The notes beneath the pieces were generated by a model, which saw only the letters and a program-made list of their open reading frames with translations, had not been told where the DNA came from and did no database searches. A stretch of DNA of 64,000 nt from Megamonas sp. UBA1796. GTDB taxonomy: Bacteria; Bacillota; Negativicutes; Selenomonadales; Selenomonadaceae. Of this stretch, positions 15,830 through 25,157 are shown piece after piece. Each line of letters begins with the position of its first letter. Position 1 is the first letter of the stretch. The DNA is taken from the NCBI GenBank assembly GCA_002319795.1, contig DCFU01000031.1, positions 36,700 to 100,699 of the forward strand, in the 5' to 3' direction. The translations under genes and the position numbers were made by a program.

Positions 15830-17803
15830 ATGAAAAGTATTCAGACAAAATTAACGGTTGTAGTCCTGTCGATTCTGGTTGTTTCCATGTGTATACTGGG
15901 AGGACTGAATTATTGGCGGGCAAAAGGAATCATTACGGAGAATATCACGGAGGGAATGCGGGTTTCTGCCGACAGCAACGCGAAAGATATCGGCAGCTGG
16001 CTGGAGATGCGCAAATCTGAGCTCTCAATGCTGGCGGCTTTGCCGACAATCCAGAACGGTGTGCCGGAAGAAATCGCGCCGGTGCTCAAGAGCGTGGCCA
16101 AAGCCAATGATACGTATTTGCTCATCAGCTATGTGACGCCGCAGGGGGTGGCTTATACATCCAATGGGGATAAGCTTCAGGTCGCTGAACGCGATTATTT
16201 CAAGGAAGCCATAGCCGGCAGGACATTTATCTCGGATCCTATGGTTGGCAAATCCACCGGCCGTCCGCTGACGGTTGTAGCTATACCGGTCAAGAAAGAC
16301 GGCAAAGTATCCGGTATGGTTTATGGGGCCATTGACATGGGAACGATTGAGAAGAAAGCGGAGGATATCAAACTGGGAGAAACGGGCTATGCCTTTATGG
16401 TACAGGAGGACGGTTTGCGAATTGTCCATCCGGATAAGGACAAAGCTATGAAATATAATCCGGTGAAGGACGGGACACTCTCGCCGGAGGAGAAAAATAT
16501 CAATGAGCATATGCTCAAGGGAGAAACGGGAGTTGCCCAATATAGTTCCGACGGAACACAACATTTTATCGCTTATGCGCCTGTACCAGATACGAAATGG
16601 TCGATGGCTATCGTTGTTCCAACAGCGGAAGTGACAGGTGTCATATCCTCGCTTACCTTTATTTCTCTTATTACGATTGTTATCGTACTTATTTTGTCCG
16701 GTCTGGCTATCGTGTGGTTTGCCCGCCGCATGGCGAGTCCGATACGGGAGCTGGAAACCGCAGCCAACCGTATCGCAGCGGGTAATCTTTCTCAGACACA
16801 AATTTTTGTCGATTCGGATGACGAAATCGGGCGTCTGGGACGCAGCTTTGGGCAGATGGCTAAGAGTCTGCGCACTTTGGTGCAGAAAGTACAGGGGGCC
16901 ACGGAACAGGTATCGGCTTCATCTGAGGAGCTGACGGCGAGCTCAGGGCAGGCGTCACAGGCAGCGCAGCAGGTCGCTGAGTCGATTACCAGTGTCGCGG
17001 ATGGGGCTGCAAAGCAGCTCAAGGCGGTAGACGAAACTACGAATATTGTGGAACAGCTTTCCGCAGGCATACAGGCGGTAGCCACCAATGCAAGCAATGT
17101 GGCGGCTACGGCGCAGGAAACATCGACGGCTGCACAAGAAGGCGGCAGGGCCGTAGACCAGGTAAACCGTCAGATGGCGCAAATTGAAAAAACGGTGGAC
17201 GATTCGGCGAAGCTGGTCATCAAGCTGGGGGAACGCTCCAAGAAAATCAGCTCGATTGTCGATACGATTTCGGGTATTGCCGGACAGACTACGCTGCTTG
17301 CGCTTAATGCTGCAATTGAAGCGGCACGGGCGGGTGAGCAGGGCCGGGGCTTCGCTGTTGTGGCGACCGAGGTGAGCAAGCTGGCGGAGGAATCACAGGA
17401 GGCTGCCAAGCAGATTGCGGATACAATCCGGGAAATACAGACAGATACCGATACGGCTGTAAACGCTATGAGCGAGGGGACGCGTGAGGTTAAGACCGGT
17501 ACTGAGGTTGTAAATGCCACGGGCTCTACCTTTGAAAAAATCATCAAACTTATAGGACAGCTGTCTGACCAGGTGAACAGTATTTCGGCAGCAATCGAGC
17601 AAATGGCGGCCAGCAGCCAGAACATTGTGAATTCCGTAGAGGATATCGACAAGATAAGCAAGCAGTCGTCCGCGAATACACAGACAGTTTCAGCTGCGAC
17701 GGAGGAACAACTGGCTTCCATGGAAGAGATTGCCTCATCCAGTCAGGCGCTGGCAGGACTTGCGCAGGATCTGCAGGCGGAGGTCGTTAAATTTAAGGTT
17801 TAA
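15830..17803 (+). CDS. Methyl-accepting chemotaxis protein with Cache sensor
   Basis: A 657-residue transmembrane chemoreceptor. It has a first helix at about 8-28, a periplasmic double-Cache sensor (about 35-275, with GYAFMVQEDGLRIVHPD), a second helix at about 280-302, a HAMP domain, and a long coiled-coil signalling domain. The hairpin tip, IAGQTTLLALNAAIEAARAG, is the CheA/CheW contact. ATG 15830 has ATAGGGGGA upstream. Cache sensors of this kind usually detect amino acids or organic acids (family knowledge); a link to the carboxylate genes upstream is only positional. Confidence 0.94.
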   Translation: MKSIQTKLTVVVLSILVVSMCILGGLNYWRAKGIITENITEGMRVSADSNAKDIGSWLEMRKSELSMLAALPTIQNGVPEEIAPVLKSVAKANDTYLLISYVTPQGVAYTSNGDKLQVAERDYFKEAIAGRTFISDPMVGKSTGRPLTVVAIPVKKDGKVSGMVYGAIDMGTIEKKAEDIKLGETGYAFMVQEDGLRIVHPDKDKAMKYNPVKDGTLSPEEKNINEHMLKGETGVAQYSSDGTQHFIAYAPVPDTKWSMAIVVPTAEVTGVISSLTFISLITIVIVLILSGLAIVWFARRMASPIRELETAANRIAAGNLSQTQIFVDSDDEIGRLGRSFGQMAKSLRTLVQKVQGATEQVSASSEELTASSGQASQAAQQVAESITSVADGAAKQLKAVDETTNIVEQLSAGIQAVATNASNVAATAQETSTAAQEGGRAVDQVNRQMAQIEKTVDDSAKLVIKLGERSKKISSIVDTISGIAGQTTLLALNAAIEAARAGEQGRGFAVVATEVSKLAEESQEAAKQIADTIREIQTDTDTAVNAMSEGTREVKTGTEVVNATGSTFEKIIKLIGQLSDQVNSISAAIEQMAASSQNIVNSVEDIDKISKQSSANTQTVSAATEEQLASMEEIASSSQALAGLAQDLQAEVVKFKV

Positions 17804-17878
17804 GTAAAGGATTGTCAGCGATAAAGATTTTGACAATCAATATTAGATGATAAAGCTACACAGATCGCAAAAAATTAA

Positions 17879-17904
17879 AATATGGCAGGGCGGCCTGCCA
17901 TATT
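17879..17904. repeat. Perfect 11-bp inverted repeat upstream of the thiolase
   Basis: AATATGGCAGG and CCTGCCATATT flank a 4-nt centre. There is no T tract on either strand, so it fits an operator or leader hairpin better than a terminator. It ends about 10 nt before the thiolase ribosome site AGGAG. Confidence 0.6.
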
Positions 17905-17925
17905 AGCAAAAGGAGTGCAGCTAAT

Positions 17926-19107
17926 ATGAGAAAAGTTGTGATTGCAAGTGCGGTCAGAACAGCTATAGGGAACTTTCATGGCTCTTTGGAGCCGCTTTCG
18001 GCCGTATATATGGGGACGGCAGTCATAAAAGAAGCCTTGCGGCGTGCAGGTATTGCACCAGAGAATGTCGATGAAGCCATCATGGGGAACGTACTGCAAT
18101 CCGGGCTGGGTCAGAACACGGCCCGGCAGGCGGCTGTCCATGCGGGACTCCCCGTAGAGGTACCGGCTTTTACCATCAATAAGGTCTGTGGCTCCGGGCT
18201 GAAGGCAGTGGCGCTTGCCGCACAGTCCATTCTGGCCGGCGATAACGATGTTGTCATTGCGGGCGGCATGGAGAGTATGACTCGTGCACCCTATGTTGTT
18301 GATAAAGCGCGCTGGGGCTGCCGCATGGGGGATGTAACGATGACGGATGCGATGGTGCGGGACGGGGTGTGGGACGCCTTCAATGATTATCATATGGGCA
18401 TTACAGCTGAAAATGTCGCGGAAAAATTTGGCATTACGCGTGAAATGCAGGATCAGCTGGCTTATGAATCGCAGCAAAAGGCTTTGGCGGCGATAAGAAA
18501 TGGCGATTTTAAAGAGGAAATCCTGCCGCTGACCATACGGACAAAGAAAAAAGAATATGTATTTGATACAGATGAGGGTCCGCGTGCGGATTCCACTTTG
18601 GAAAAGCTGACCAAGCTGCATCCGGCGTTTAAAAAGGAAGGCGGCACGGTTACGGCGGGGAACTCTTCCGGCCTCAACGACGGTGCGGCAGCGCTGGTCG
18701 TGATGGCAGAGGAAAAAGCCGAAGCGCTTGGTATCGTACCTATAGCAAGAATCATGGCGTATGCCTCCGGAGGCGTAGATCCTGCCATCATGGGTACAGG
18801 ACCGATACCAGCTACACGCCGGGCACTTAAAAAAGCCGGGCTTTCACTGGAGGACATAGACCTTATAGAAGCGAATGAAGCATTTGCGGCGCAGTTTTTA
18901 GCCGTTGATAAGGTCCTGGGATTTGACCGGAATAAGGTGAATATCCATGGCGGAGCTGTGGCACTGGGGCATCCAATCGGTGCCAGCGGCGCACGTATTC
19001 TGGTGACGCTCCTGCATGCGCTGAAGCATGAGGAGGCCAAGCGCGGTCTCGCCACGCTTTGTATTGGCGGCGGCATGGGCATTGCCATGATTGTGGAAAG
19101 AATATAA
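17926..19107 (+). CDS. Acetyl-CoA C-acetyltransferase (thiolase)
   Basis: A 393-residue thiolase of standard length with all active-site motifs: nucleophile Cys88 in NKVCGSGLKAV, NEAFAAQF, the GGAVALGHPIGASGAR histidine, and the second cysteine in CIGGGMGIA. It condenses two acetyl-CoA to acetoacetyl-CoA or runs in reverse for beta-oxidation-type cleavage. It is a single-gene unit between a palindrome and a terminator, with no other butyrate or polyhydroxyalkanoate genes nearby, so its pathway cannot be set from context. Confidence 0.94.
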   Translation: MRKVVIASAVRTAIGNFHGSLEPLSAVYMGTAVIKEALRRAGIAPENVDEAIMGNVLQSGLGQNTARQAAVHAGLPVEVPAFTINKVCGSGLKAVALAAQSILAGDNDVVIAGGMESMTRAPYVVDKARWGCRMGDVTMTDAMVRDGVWDAFNDYHMGITAENVAEKFGITREMQDQLAYESQQKALAAIRNGDFKEEILPLTIRTKKKEYVFDTDEGPRADSTLEKLTKLHPAFKKEGGTVTAGNSSGLNDGAAALVVMAEEKAEALGIVPIARIMAYASGGVDPAIMGTGPIPATRRALKKAGLSLEDIDLIEANEAFAAQFLAVDKVLGFDRNKVNIHGGAVALGHPIGASGARILVTLLHALKHEEAKRGLATLCIGGGMGIAMIVERI

Positions 19108-19135
19108 GAGACATAAAGGCTTGCAAATGAAAAGT

Positions 19136-19177
19136 AAAAAGAGGTACTGCGAAAGTTCTTTGGCAGTACCTCTTTTT
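19136..19177. terminator. Bidirectional terminator between thiolase and YibE/F gene
   Basis: AAAAAGAGGTACTGC (19136-19150) pairs with GCAGTACCTCTTTTT (19163-19177), a perfect 15-bp stem with A and T tracts serving both convergent genes. Confidence 0.92.
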
Positions 19178-19187
19178 GCTTTTTGTG

Positions 19188-20315
19188 TTATTTCCCCAAA
19201 CGCTTTGGCAGCCAGGCCGAGCAGGCTGCTGCGAGCGGTACGGTAAGGATTACGCCGAAGCTGCCGGAGAGTCCCTGCATGATCTCGATGCCGATGGCAT
19301 TCGAATTCAGGAGCTGTAAATATGGCAGGTTGTACACATAGTCGAGAACCCATATGCCGAGCGAGCCGCCGAAGAAGGCTAAGATGAGTGTGGAGGCCAT
19401 GGTTCCCATTACATCACGCCCTACATTCAGACTGCTGTCGAACAATTCGCGCTGCGTAATATCCGGACTTCTGCGGCGCAGCTCCGCAGCCGCGGAGGAT
19501 ATATCCATAGCGATGTCCATGACCGCTCCGAGGCTGGAGAACAGAATTCCGGCAAACAGGAGCTGGCCAACATCAATCGGCGTGCTTTGTCCGATGAAGA
19601 GCAGGGCTTCGATATTTGGCACGTTATAACCGGATAATGAAGCGGCCTGTCCAAAAAGAACAGCGGCAAGACCGGCACTCAGGATGCCGCCGAAGGCGGA
19701 CAGTATGGCGGCCAGGGCTTTGAGATTGCTGCCATGGATAAGCCAGATCGTCGAGGTCAGCACGATAAAAGACACCGTGACAGCGGCTGTTATCGGGGAA
19801 ATACCCCGCAGCAGCATGGGAAAGAAAAGAAAGAGGAAGCATATGAAGGTAAAAATCAGCGCTGCCGCTGATTTTATGCCCTTAGGACCGCCAATGAGGC
19901 AGAGCAGCAGTAAAAAAATACCGATGAAAAGAACGATGGGCCAGAAGCGGTCCAGACTGTAGACGGTATGTATACCAACCTGCCCGGCAGTGCTTGCAAT
20001 GACGATTACATGCATGCCAGGACGGCACACGGAGCCGAATAATAAACCATTCGGGCTGTTCGCTTCTACGAGCTCGTCCTTTTGGGTACCGGAATCCATT
20101 TTTACGAGAACGCTCTGGTCACCGATGCGGGCACCATTTTCCTGCAGGTTGTCCTGCAAAATGCGTACGACGGTTGCTTTTTCAAAGCTGCGGCCCTCCG
20201 TGCTTACCAGAGATGGTTTATCAACCTGATTGAAAAAAGCAAGTCCGGTAATGGCGGCTAAAAACAAAATGGTCAGCAGGAGTGCACGCCAACGGGATTT
20301 ATGCAAAAGTTCCAT
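19188..20315 (-). CDS. YibE/F family membrane protein
   Basis: A 375-residue protein with one N-terminal helix (about 11-30), an extracytoplasmic region of about 110 residues, and then about seven hydrophobic helices including LFIGIFLLLLCLIGG and ILFSSLGAVMDIAMDISSA. The SLGAVMDIAMDI and EIMQGLSGSFGVILTVPLAA stretches are typical of YibE/F proteins. Their function is not established; the fold is that of a polytopic transporter-like protein. ATG 20315 has AAGGGTGG 9 nt upstream. It may be a distal reader of the pst operon, from which it is separated by a hairpin. Confidence 0.85.
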   Translation of the reverse strand: MELLHKSRWRALLLTILFLAAITGLAFFNQVDKPSLVSTEGRSFEKATVVRILQDNLQENGARIGDQSVLVKMDSGTQKDELVEANSPNGLLFGSVCRPGMHVIVIASTAGQVGIHTVYSLDRFWPIVLFIGIFLLLLCLIGGPKGIKSAAALIFTFICFLFLFFPMLLRGISPITAAVTVSFIVLTSTIWLIHGSNLKALAAILSAFGGILSAGLAAVLFGQAASLSGYNVPNIEALLFIGQSTPIDVGQLLFAGILFSSLGAVMDIAMDISSAAAELRRRSPDITQRELFDSSLNVGRDVMGTMASTLILAFFGGSLGIWVLDYVYNLPYLQLLNSNAIGIEIMQGLSGSFGVILTVPLAAACSAWLPKRLGK

Positions 20316-20346
20316 GAATGAATTCCACCCTTGTTTTTATATAGAA

Positions 20347-20377
20347 ATGCGGAAAGAGGCAGTGTCTCTTTCCGCAT
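20347..20377 (-). terminator. Hairpin after the pst-phosphatase operon
   Basis: A perfect 12-bp stem, ATGCGGAAAGAG with CTCTTTCCGCAT, between the phosphatase stop and the YibE/F start. The T tract on the minus strand is short, so termination may be partial. Confidence 0.6.
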
Positions 20378-20400
20378 TACCGTAGTGAATCGTGGCTTGC

Positions 20401-21960
20401 TCAGTTTTTTATGATGCTGTAGGTTTCATCAATGGGTGAACCGCTTCCTACATCATAGGTGTTTATGGTGAAACGGCTGCCCGTGATGCGGATTACAGAA
20501 TAGGTAGGGCGCCAGGTCTGGCTGCGTGCAGCAACATAATCCTGCTGCTGCGGAATCAGATTGTAGTATTTTGAGCCTGTGGCTGAGTTGGCGGACATAT
20601 AAAATACGCCCTTAGGATTCACCAGAGTTCCCTGCTTCATATCCTGGATGGTATAGCAGAGATTCTGTGAGGCATAGGTGTTTTTGAAATCAGGATCTTT
20701 CAGCGCATTGCCAAGCAGGCCGTGCTGCTGGCCGTTCTGTCCGGCAGCTTCAAGCTGTGGGAAAGCCGCGTGGTTCGTGCCGTCGCTGCTCAGCTGATAG
20801 GTGCGGGCGTAGGTGTGGTCATGGCCCTGCAACACTACATCAATATGATTGGCATCATAGATGGGCGTGAGCTGCGTGCGCAGCAGGATGCCGTCAGAAT
20901 CCGAATGGTCGAGGCCGCTGCCGTAAATATCCTGATGCATTACCAAGATGCGCCATTTTTTATCAGGATAAGCCCGGACGGCTTTTTTAATGAGTGCTTC
21001 ATGGTCAGCCGCGTTGTAGTTGTTGGCGTTGATAACGATGAAGAGCGCGCTGCCATAGCTGTAATAGTAACCATGTCCTGCCCGGGTAGGATTGCTTTCC
21101 TCACTGAAGGAATTCGGCGTATTGAAATGGTTCTGATACCCGGTCGTCAGGCAGTCATGGTTGCCGATGCTCGTTGCCTCCGGGAGATGACGCAGCGCGG
21201 CGGCTGAGAGGTATCCTGCGTATTGGGATTCCTGAAGCTGAATTTTGGCTGGGCTGCCGTCTTCTGCTGGTTCGTTTATCTGATCACCGGGAGACACGAG
21301 AAAGTTGATTTCCGGGTGCTGGGAAAGAGCAGTGTTCAATGTCTTGTTCCAGTTGTAGGCGTCGTTGCGGGCTGAAAGTTCGCCGTCCTGTTGGTTTCCT
21401 TCGGCAGAAACCTGTCCGGTGGAAGCGCCAATCTGCGGGTCACCGACATACATAAAGGAAAAATCATCGGGATTTCCGGTTTTGACGCTCTGTGCTTCCT
21501 GCCATTCACCATTGCGCTTTATTTGGTACCAATAGGTCTGGCCTGGCTGCAGGCCGGATATTTCGACTTTATTCGTATAGTAGCTTAGATCGCCGATGTT
21601 CGTTCCCGGCTGGCAGTTTCCCTTGAAAAGCTTTGCCTGCCGCATGTCCTGCTGTTTTGCAATACGAACCTCAGAGACAGGAGCCTGCTGTTTTGAATAC
21701 CAGGCAAAGTTGAGACGGGACGCGTCGGCTCCCGGGGCAAGAGATACTTGTTCATAATTTGTTTTTATTTGTGACCAGGCGTTTTTCCAGGACTGCCAGT
21801 CTGTACTATCGGAGAGCTGTGTCTGTGTTACTGCCTGTGGGGTCAGGGAAGCGTCGTTCCAATGCTCTGTGGCGGCATAACCAGCAGTTGAGGTAATACA
21901 CATTGCCGCCAATACATAGGCAATCATAGTTTTCTTGCTTTTTGTCAACGGATACTTCAT
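20401..21960 (-). CDS. Secreted purple-acid-phosphatase-like metallophosphoesterase
   Basis: A 519-residue exported phosphatase. A signal peptide (MKYPLTKSKKTMIAYVLAAM..., cleavage near TAGYAA) is followed by a fibronectin-like purple acid phosphatase N domain (about 60-150) and the binuclear metal site. Visible metal motifs are YVGDPQIG, VSPGDQIN, GNHDCL, VMHQDIYG and LQGHDHTYAR. Its stop lies at the end of pstS-pstC-pstA, only 44 nt after pstA, so it should be made under phosphate limitation from the PhoP-box promoter upstream of pstS. That fits a role in releasing phosphate from organic esters outside the inner membrane. Confidence 0.9.
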   Translation of the reverse strand: MKYPLTKSKKTMIAYVLAAMCITSTAGYAATEHWNDASLTPQAVTQTQLSDSTDWQSWKNAWSQIKTNYEQVSLAPGADASRLNFAWYSKQQAPVSEVRIAKQQDMRQAKLFKGNCQPGTNIGDLSYYTNKVEISGLQPGQTYWYQIKRNGEWQEAQSVKTGNPDDFSFMYVGDPQIGASTGQVSAEGNQQDGELSARNDAYNWNKTLNTALSQHPEINFLVSPGDQINEPAEDGSPAKIQLQESQYAGYLSAAALRHLPEATSIGNHDCLTTGYQNHFNTPNSFSEESNPTRAGHGYYYSYGSALFIVINANNYNAADHEALIKKAVRAYPDKKWRILVMHQDIYGSGLDHSDSDGILLRTQLTPIYDANHIDVVLQGHDHTYARTYQLSSDGTNHAAFPQLEAAGQNGQQHGLLGNALKDPDFKNTYASQNLCYTIQDMKQGTLVNPKGVFYMSANSATGSKYYNLIPQQQDYVAARSQTWRPTYSVIRITGSRFTINTYDVGSGSPIDETYSIIKN

Positions 21961-22004
21961 TTATAACACCTCTTAAATTTATTGATTGATTTTTTGATGC
22001 AGCG

Positions 22005-22865
22005 TTATTTTTTCAGGATACCCATATGTGACTGCAGCATCCGGAAGGGCAGGGTAACCGCGAAATTGAAGAAGAGAATCATGAGGATAAGTACGGCGCC
22101 GATGCCGTTGGCAATCGCATCACGATCTGGTACAAGTCCGGTGGAAAGCAGATACCAAAGATGGACCGCGAGCGTTTCGCCGCCGGCCAGAACATCGGTA
22201 TCGCCCATATAGCGTGATACCGTCGTACCAGCGGTAAATATCAGAATGGCAGTCTCACCCAGCGCACGTCCGGCAGTAAGGGTGATGCCGGTGAAGATGC
22301 CTGGCAGGGCACTTGGCAGGATTACGCGCAGGATGGTTTCAAGCTTGGTAGCGCCCAGTGCGAGGCTGGCTTCGCGGTAATCATCCGGGATGCTGCGGAG
22401 TGATTCCTCCGTTACACGAACCAAAAGAGGCAGGTTCAGCAGTACCAAGGTGAGTGAACCGCCCAGGATGCTGAAGCCGAAGCCCATGAAATTGACGAAA
22501 ACGATCATTCCGAAGAGCCCGAGTACAATAGAGGGAACAGCAGCCAGGCTCTCCGTGCTGAGCCGGATCATGCGCGTAAGCCTTGTGTCGCGGGCGTACT
22601 CCGCGAGATATATGCCCGCACCAAGCGCAATCGGAATAGAAAATGCAAGAGAAAGAAACAATAAATAAAATGAATTGAAGAGCTGAGCGCCGATGCCGCC
22701 GCCGACCGTGATATCACTCGATACGCCTGTAAGGAAAGACCATGAAATCACGGGCAGGCCCTTGTAAAGAATATACCCCAGAAAAGCTGCCAGGATTGCC
22801 AGTACAATGCAGCCGGTAAGCCATAATCCGGCCATGGCGATTGTGTTTACGGTTTTCGCGTTCAT
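22005..22865 (-). CDS. pstA: Phosphate ABC transporter permease PstA
   Basis: A 286-residue inner-membrane permease with six predicted helices. The ABC contact loop (EAA motif) reads YREASLALGATKLETILRVILPSALPGI. It pairs with PstC to form the phosphate channel energised by PstB. Its ATG is immediately next to the pstC stop (22866), so the two are coupled. Confidence 0.95.
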   Translation of the reverse strand: MNAKTVNTIAMAGLWLTGCIVLAILAAFLGYILYKGLPVISWSFLTGVSSDITVGGGIGAQLFNSFYLLFLSLAFSIPIALGAGIYLAEYARDTRLTRMIRLSTESLAAVPSIVLGLFGMIVFVNFMGFGFSILGGSLTLVLLNLPLLVRVTEESLRSIPDDYREASLALGATKLETILRVILPSALPGIFTGITLTAGRALGETAILIFTAGTTVSRYMGDTDVLAGGETLAVHLWYLLSTGLVPDRDAIANGIGAVLILMILFFNFAVTLPFRMLQSHMGILKK

Positions 22866-23753
22866 TTATACGGCCCTCCTTTGTCCCAGACGGCGAATCA
22901 TGAGAATCATGCCCAGCGATAACAGCATAAGCACGAAAGCCATGAGGAAAAGTGCGTTGCTCCAGGTCGAACCGAACATCGTGTTGCCCATCTCCACCAC
23001 GATGTTGCTTGTAAGGCTCGCAGTCGGCGTGAGAAGCGAATTGGCTATGAGCGGCGTATTGCCAATCAGCATCTGTACAGCCATGGTCTCGCCGATGGCC
23101 CGGGCCATGGCGAGTACAATCGAGGTAAGAATGCCAGGGAGGGCTGCGGGGACGACCACATGCCAGATGGTCTGCCACCAGGTAGCACCCAGCGCGAGGC
23201 TTGCTTCCTCAAGTGCTGGGGGAACATTCCGCAAGGCGTCATCGCTCAGAGAGAGAATCGTAGGCAGTATCATGATGGCCAGAATGAGGGATGCACTTAG
23301 GATGCCGAACCCTGTGCGTACACCGAAGGATGACTGTAAAAAAGGAATGAGCAGGACCAGGCCAATACAGCCGTATACTACGGACGGGATTGCTACGTAA
23401 AGCTGCAGCGCTGGCTGCAGGATATTGCGCACCCATTGCGGCGCTACTTTGGCCATGAAGATCGCACCCAGAATTCCGAGCGGAGCGCCGAAGGCGATGG
23501 AGAGCAGCGTGACAAAGAAGGAACCGGAAATGAAGCTGAGGGCGCCAAAGGCATGCGCGGAGGGGGCCCATCTGGCTGTGAAAAAAAATTCTATGGGATT
23601 TACATCGGCAAACGTCAGCAAACCCTGTCTGCCTACAAAAAAGATGATGGAAGCTATAAGAAGACTCATGAGAAAGGCCGCAGCGATAAAGAGCCAGCGA
23701 ATATAGCGATCATAAAACAGCCTGCGCTGGTGTGCGAGGTCGTTCATCACCAT
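22866..23753 (-). CDS. pstC: Phosphate ABC transporter permease PstC
   Basis: About 295 residues with six helices. The EAA loop is LEEASLALGATWWQTIWHVVVPAALPGILT. The frame extends to 23783, but AGGAGG at 23763-23769 fits ATG 23753 (MVMNDLAHQ); ATG 23747 is a near alternative. It lies between pstS and pstA in the usual order S-C-A; the ATPase gene pstB is not here but 9.5 kb away at 33271. Confidence 0.95.
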   Translation of the reverse strand: MVMNDLAHQRRLFYDRYIRWLFIAAAFLMSLLIASIIFFVGRQGLLTFADVNPIEFFFTARWAPSAHAFGALSFISGSFFVTLLSIAFGAPLGILGAIFMAKVAPQWVRNILQPALQLYVAIPSVVYGCIGLVLLIPFLQSSFGVRTGFGILSASLILAIMILPTILSLSDDALRNVPPALEEASLALGATWWQTIWHVVVPAALPGILTSIVLAMARAIGETMAVQMLIGNTPLIANSLLTPTASLTSNIVVEMGNTMFGSTWSNALFLMAFVLMLLSLGMILMIRRLGQRRAV

Positions 23754-23839
23754 GAAATATGCACCTCCTTGAAATATAAGCACTCACAGGCAGCTTTTGG
23801 GGCTGCAGGGAGTGCTTATATGATAGATAAGATAAAAGC

Positions 23840-24715
23840 TTATTTTTTCATTTTGCTCATAGGGATAAAGCCGAGTTTTGAGACCTGCGCGTTCTGGAAT
23901 TCATCGCTGAGGACGTAATCGATGAAAGCCTTCACAGCTCCGGTAGCCTCACCCTTGGTGTACATGTGGCCGTAGCCGTAAATTGGATACTGTCCGTTGA
24001 TAATGGCCTCTGGGGAATATTTTATGCCATCGAAGGAGATGGTTTTAACCGTATCATCTGCATAAGGCGCATCTACATAACCAATGGCACCTGGAGTTCC
24101 GGCGATTGCCGTGCGTACGGCACCGTTGGAATCCTGGATTACCGCATCATCCGTGAATTCCTGTCCCTTGAGTACGATATCGCTGATGGTTGCACGTGAG
24201 CCGGAGGATTTTGCACGATGTACAAGCGTGATTTGCTGGTCGGCACCGCCAACATCCTTCCAGTTTTTGATTTTTCCGGTGAGGATACCGATGATTTGTT
24301 CGCGGGTCAGATTATCGAGTTTGTTATCCTTGTTTACGATGAACACGAAAGGTTCAATGACGACCTTGTGGTCAACGAGATCCTTACCCTGATATTCTGC
24401 TGGAAGGTCTACGTCAGAATTGCCAATCTGCACGCTGCCTTCAGCTACCTGGTTCATTCCGGTAAAAGAACCGCCTCCCGCGATATTTACTGTAACCTTG
24501 CCGTGCGCTTTCTGGAACTCCTCCTGGGCTGGTTTTAAGAGTGGCAGCAGCGCGGTCGAACCGGAGGCGGATATTTTGCCTTCCAACGTATCACCGGAGC
24601 TGGCTGCGCTTTGCTTATCTGCAGAGCCACCGCAGCCAGCGAATATTGCTGCACTCAGCATGAGGACGCTGGTCAGGGCCATCAAGTTCTTTCTTTTTTT
24701 CATGTTTATGAACAT
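23840..24715 (-). CDS. pstS: Phosphate-binding lipoprotein PstS
   Basis: About 291 residues. The signal peptide ends in the lipobox AAIFAGC, so the mature protein is lipid-anchored at the cysteine. The binding domain has ISASGSTALLPL near its start and the loop AKSSGSRATISDI, which hold phosphate in this family. The frame runs to 24727; ATG 24715 is preferred because GGTGA lies just upstream. First gene of the pst operon, preceded by PhoP boxes at 24796-24812. Confidence 0.94.
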   Translation of the reverse strand: MFINMKKRKNLMALTSVLMLSAAIFAGCGGSADKQSAASSGDTLEGKISASGSTALLPLLKPAQEEFQKAHGKVTVNIAGGGSFTGMNQVAEGSVQIGNSDVDLPAEYQGKDLVDHKVVIEPFVFIVNKDNKLDNLTREQIIGILTGKIKNWKDVGGADQQITLVHRAKSSGSRATISDIVLKGQEFTDDAVIQDSNGAVRTAIAGTPGAIGYVDAPYADDTVKTISFDGIKYSPEAIINGQYPIYGYGHMYTKGEATGAVKAFIDYVLSDEFQNAQVSKLGFIPMSKMKK

Positions 24716-24760
24716 GTTTGTCACCATCCTGTTTTCTTATATTTGTTCTACTGTTTTTAT

Positions 24761-24812
24761 CTTAACCGAAAAGCAACCGATGTTTGTTGTGTCTGTGTTA
24801 AGCTTTTGTTAA
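24761..24812 (-). promoter_or_regulatory. PhoP-box promoter of pstS
   Basis: On the minus strand TTAACA occurs at 24807-24812 and again at 24796-24801 (11-nt period, N5 spacer), with a weaker ACAACA in phase at 24785-24790. A -10-like TAAGAT follows at 24761-24766. This is the Bacillus-type PhoP box (TTAACA-like hexamers, 11-nt period) and its spacing from the -10 is like the one before pstB. Confidence 0.85.
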
Positions 24813-24835
24813 TTTTTATCGGATTATAAAATCGG

Positions 24836-24861
24836 TACAACCGGCGTAGATGCCGGTTGTA
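24836..24861. repeat. Perfect 10-bp palindromic hairpin between pstS and the GGDEF-EAL gene
   Basis: TACAACCGGC and GCCGGTTGTA flank a 6-nt loop. It lies 24 nt upstream of the pstS PhoP boxes in the 442-nt divergent intergenic region. Apart from it, the PhoP boxes and a TATAAT at 25095-25100, I see nothing else in this stretch. Confidence 0.6.
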
Positions 24862-25157
24862 TAGAAATTTTTATTGATGAAAACAATATAAATTTTCTTT
24901 GCGGCTGAAAAAATTTACTTTTCTAAGCGCAATAAAATTGGCAGGAACTTCGGCTATTTGCTTGCTGGATGCAAAAATAAAGTATGTTCATATTTGTGCG
25001 CCGCTTTGATGATTTGGCCAAAACAAGGGAAAAATAAATGATATAACATTCATTATGAATGCCCTGAGGAAGTTCTTTTTAATGTTGATGTAGTATAATA
25101 ATAAAAGGATTCCTTTGATAAGAAAGAATTTTCTCACTATATGAAGGGGTGATTTTC

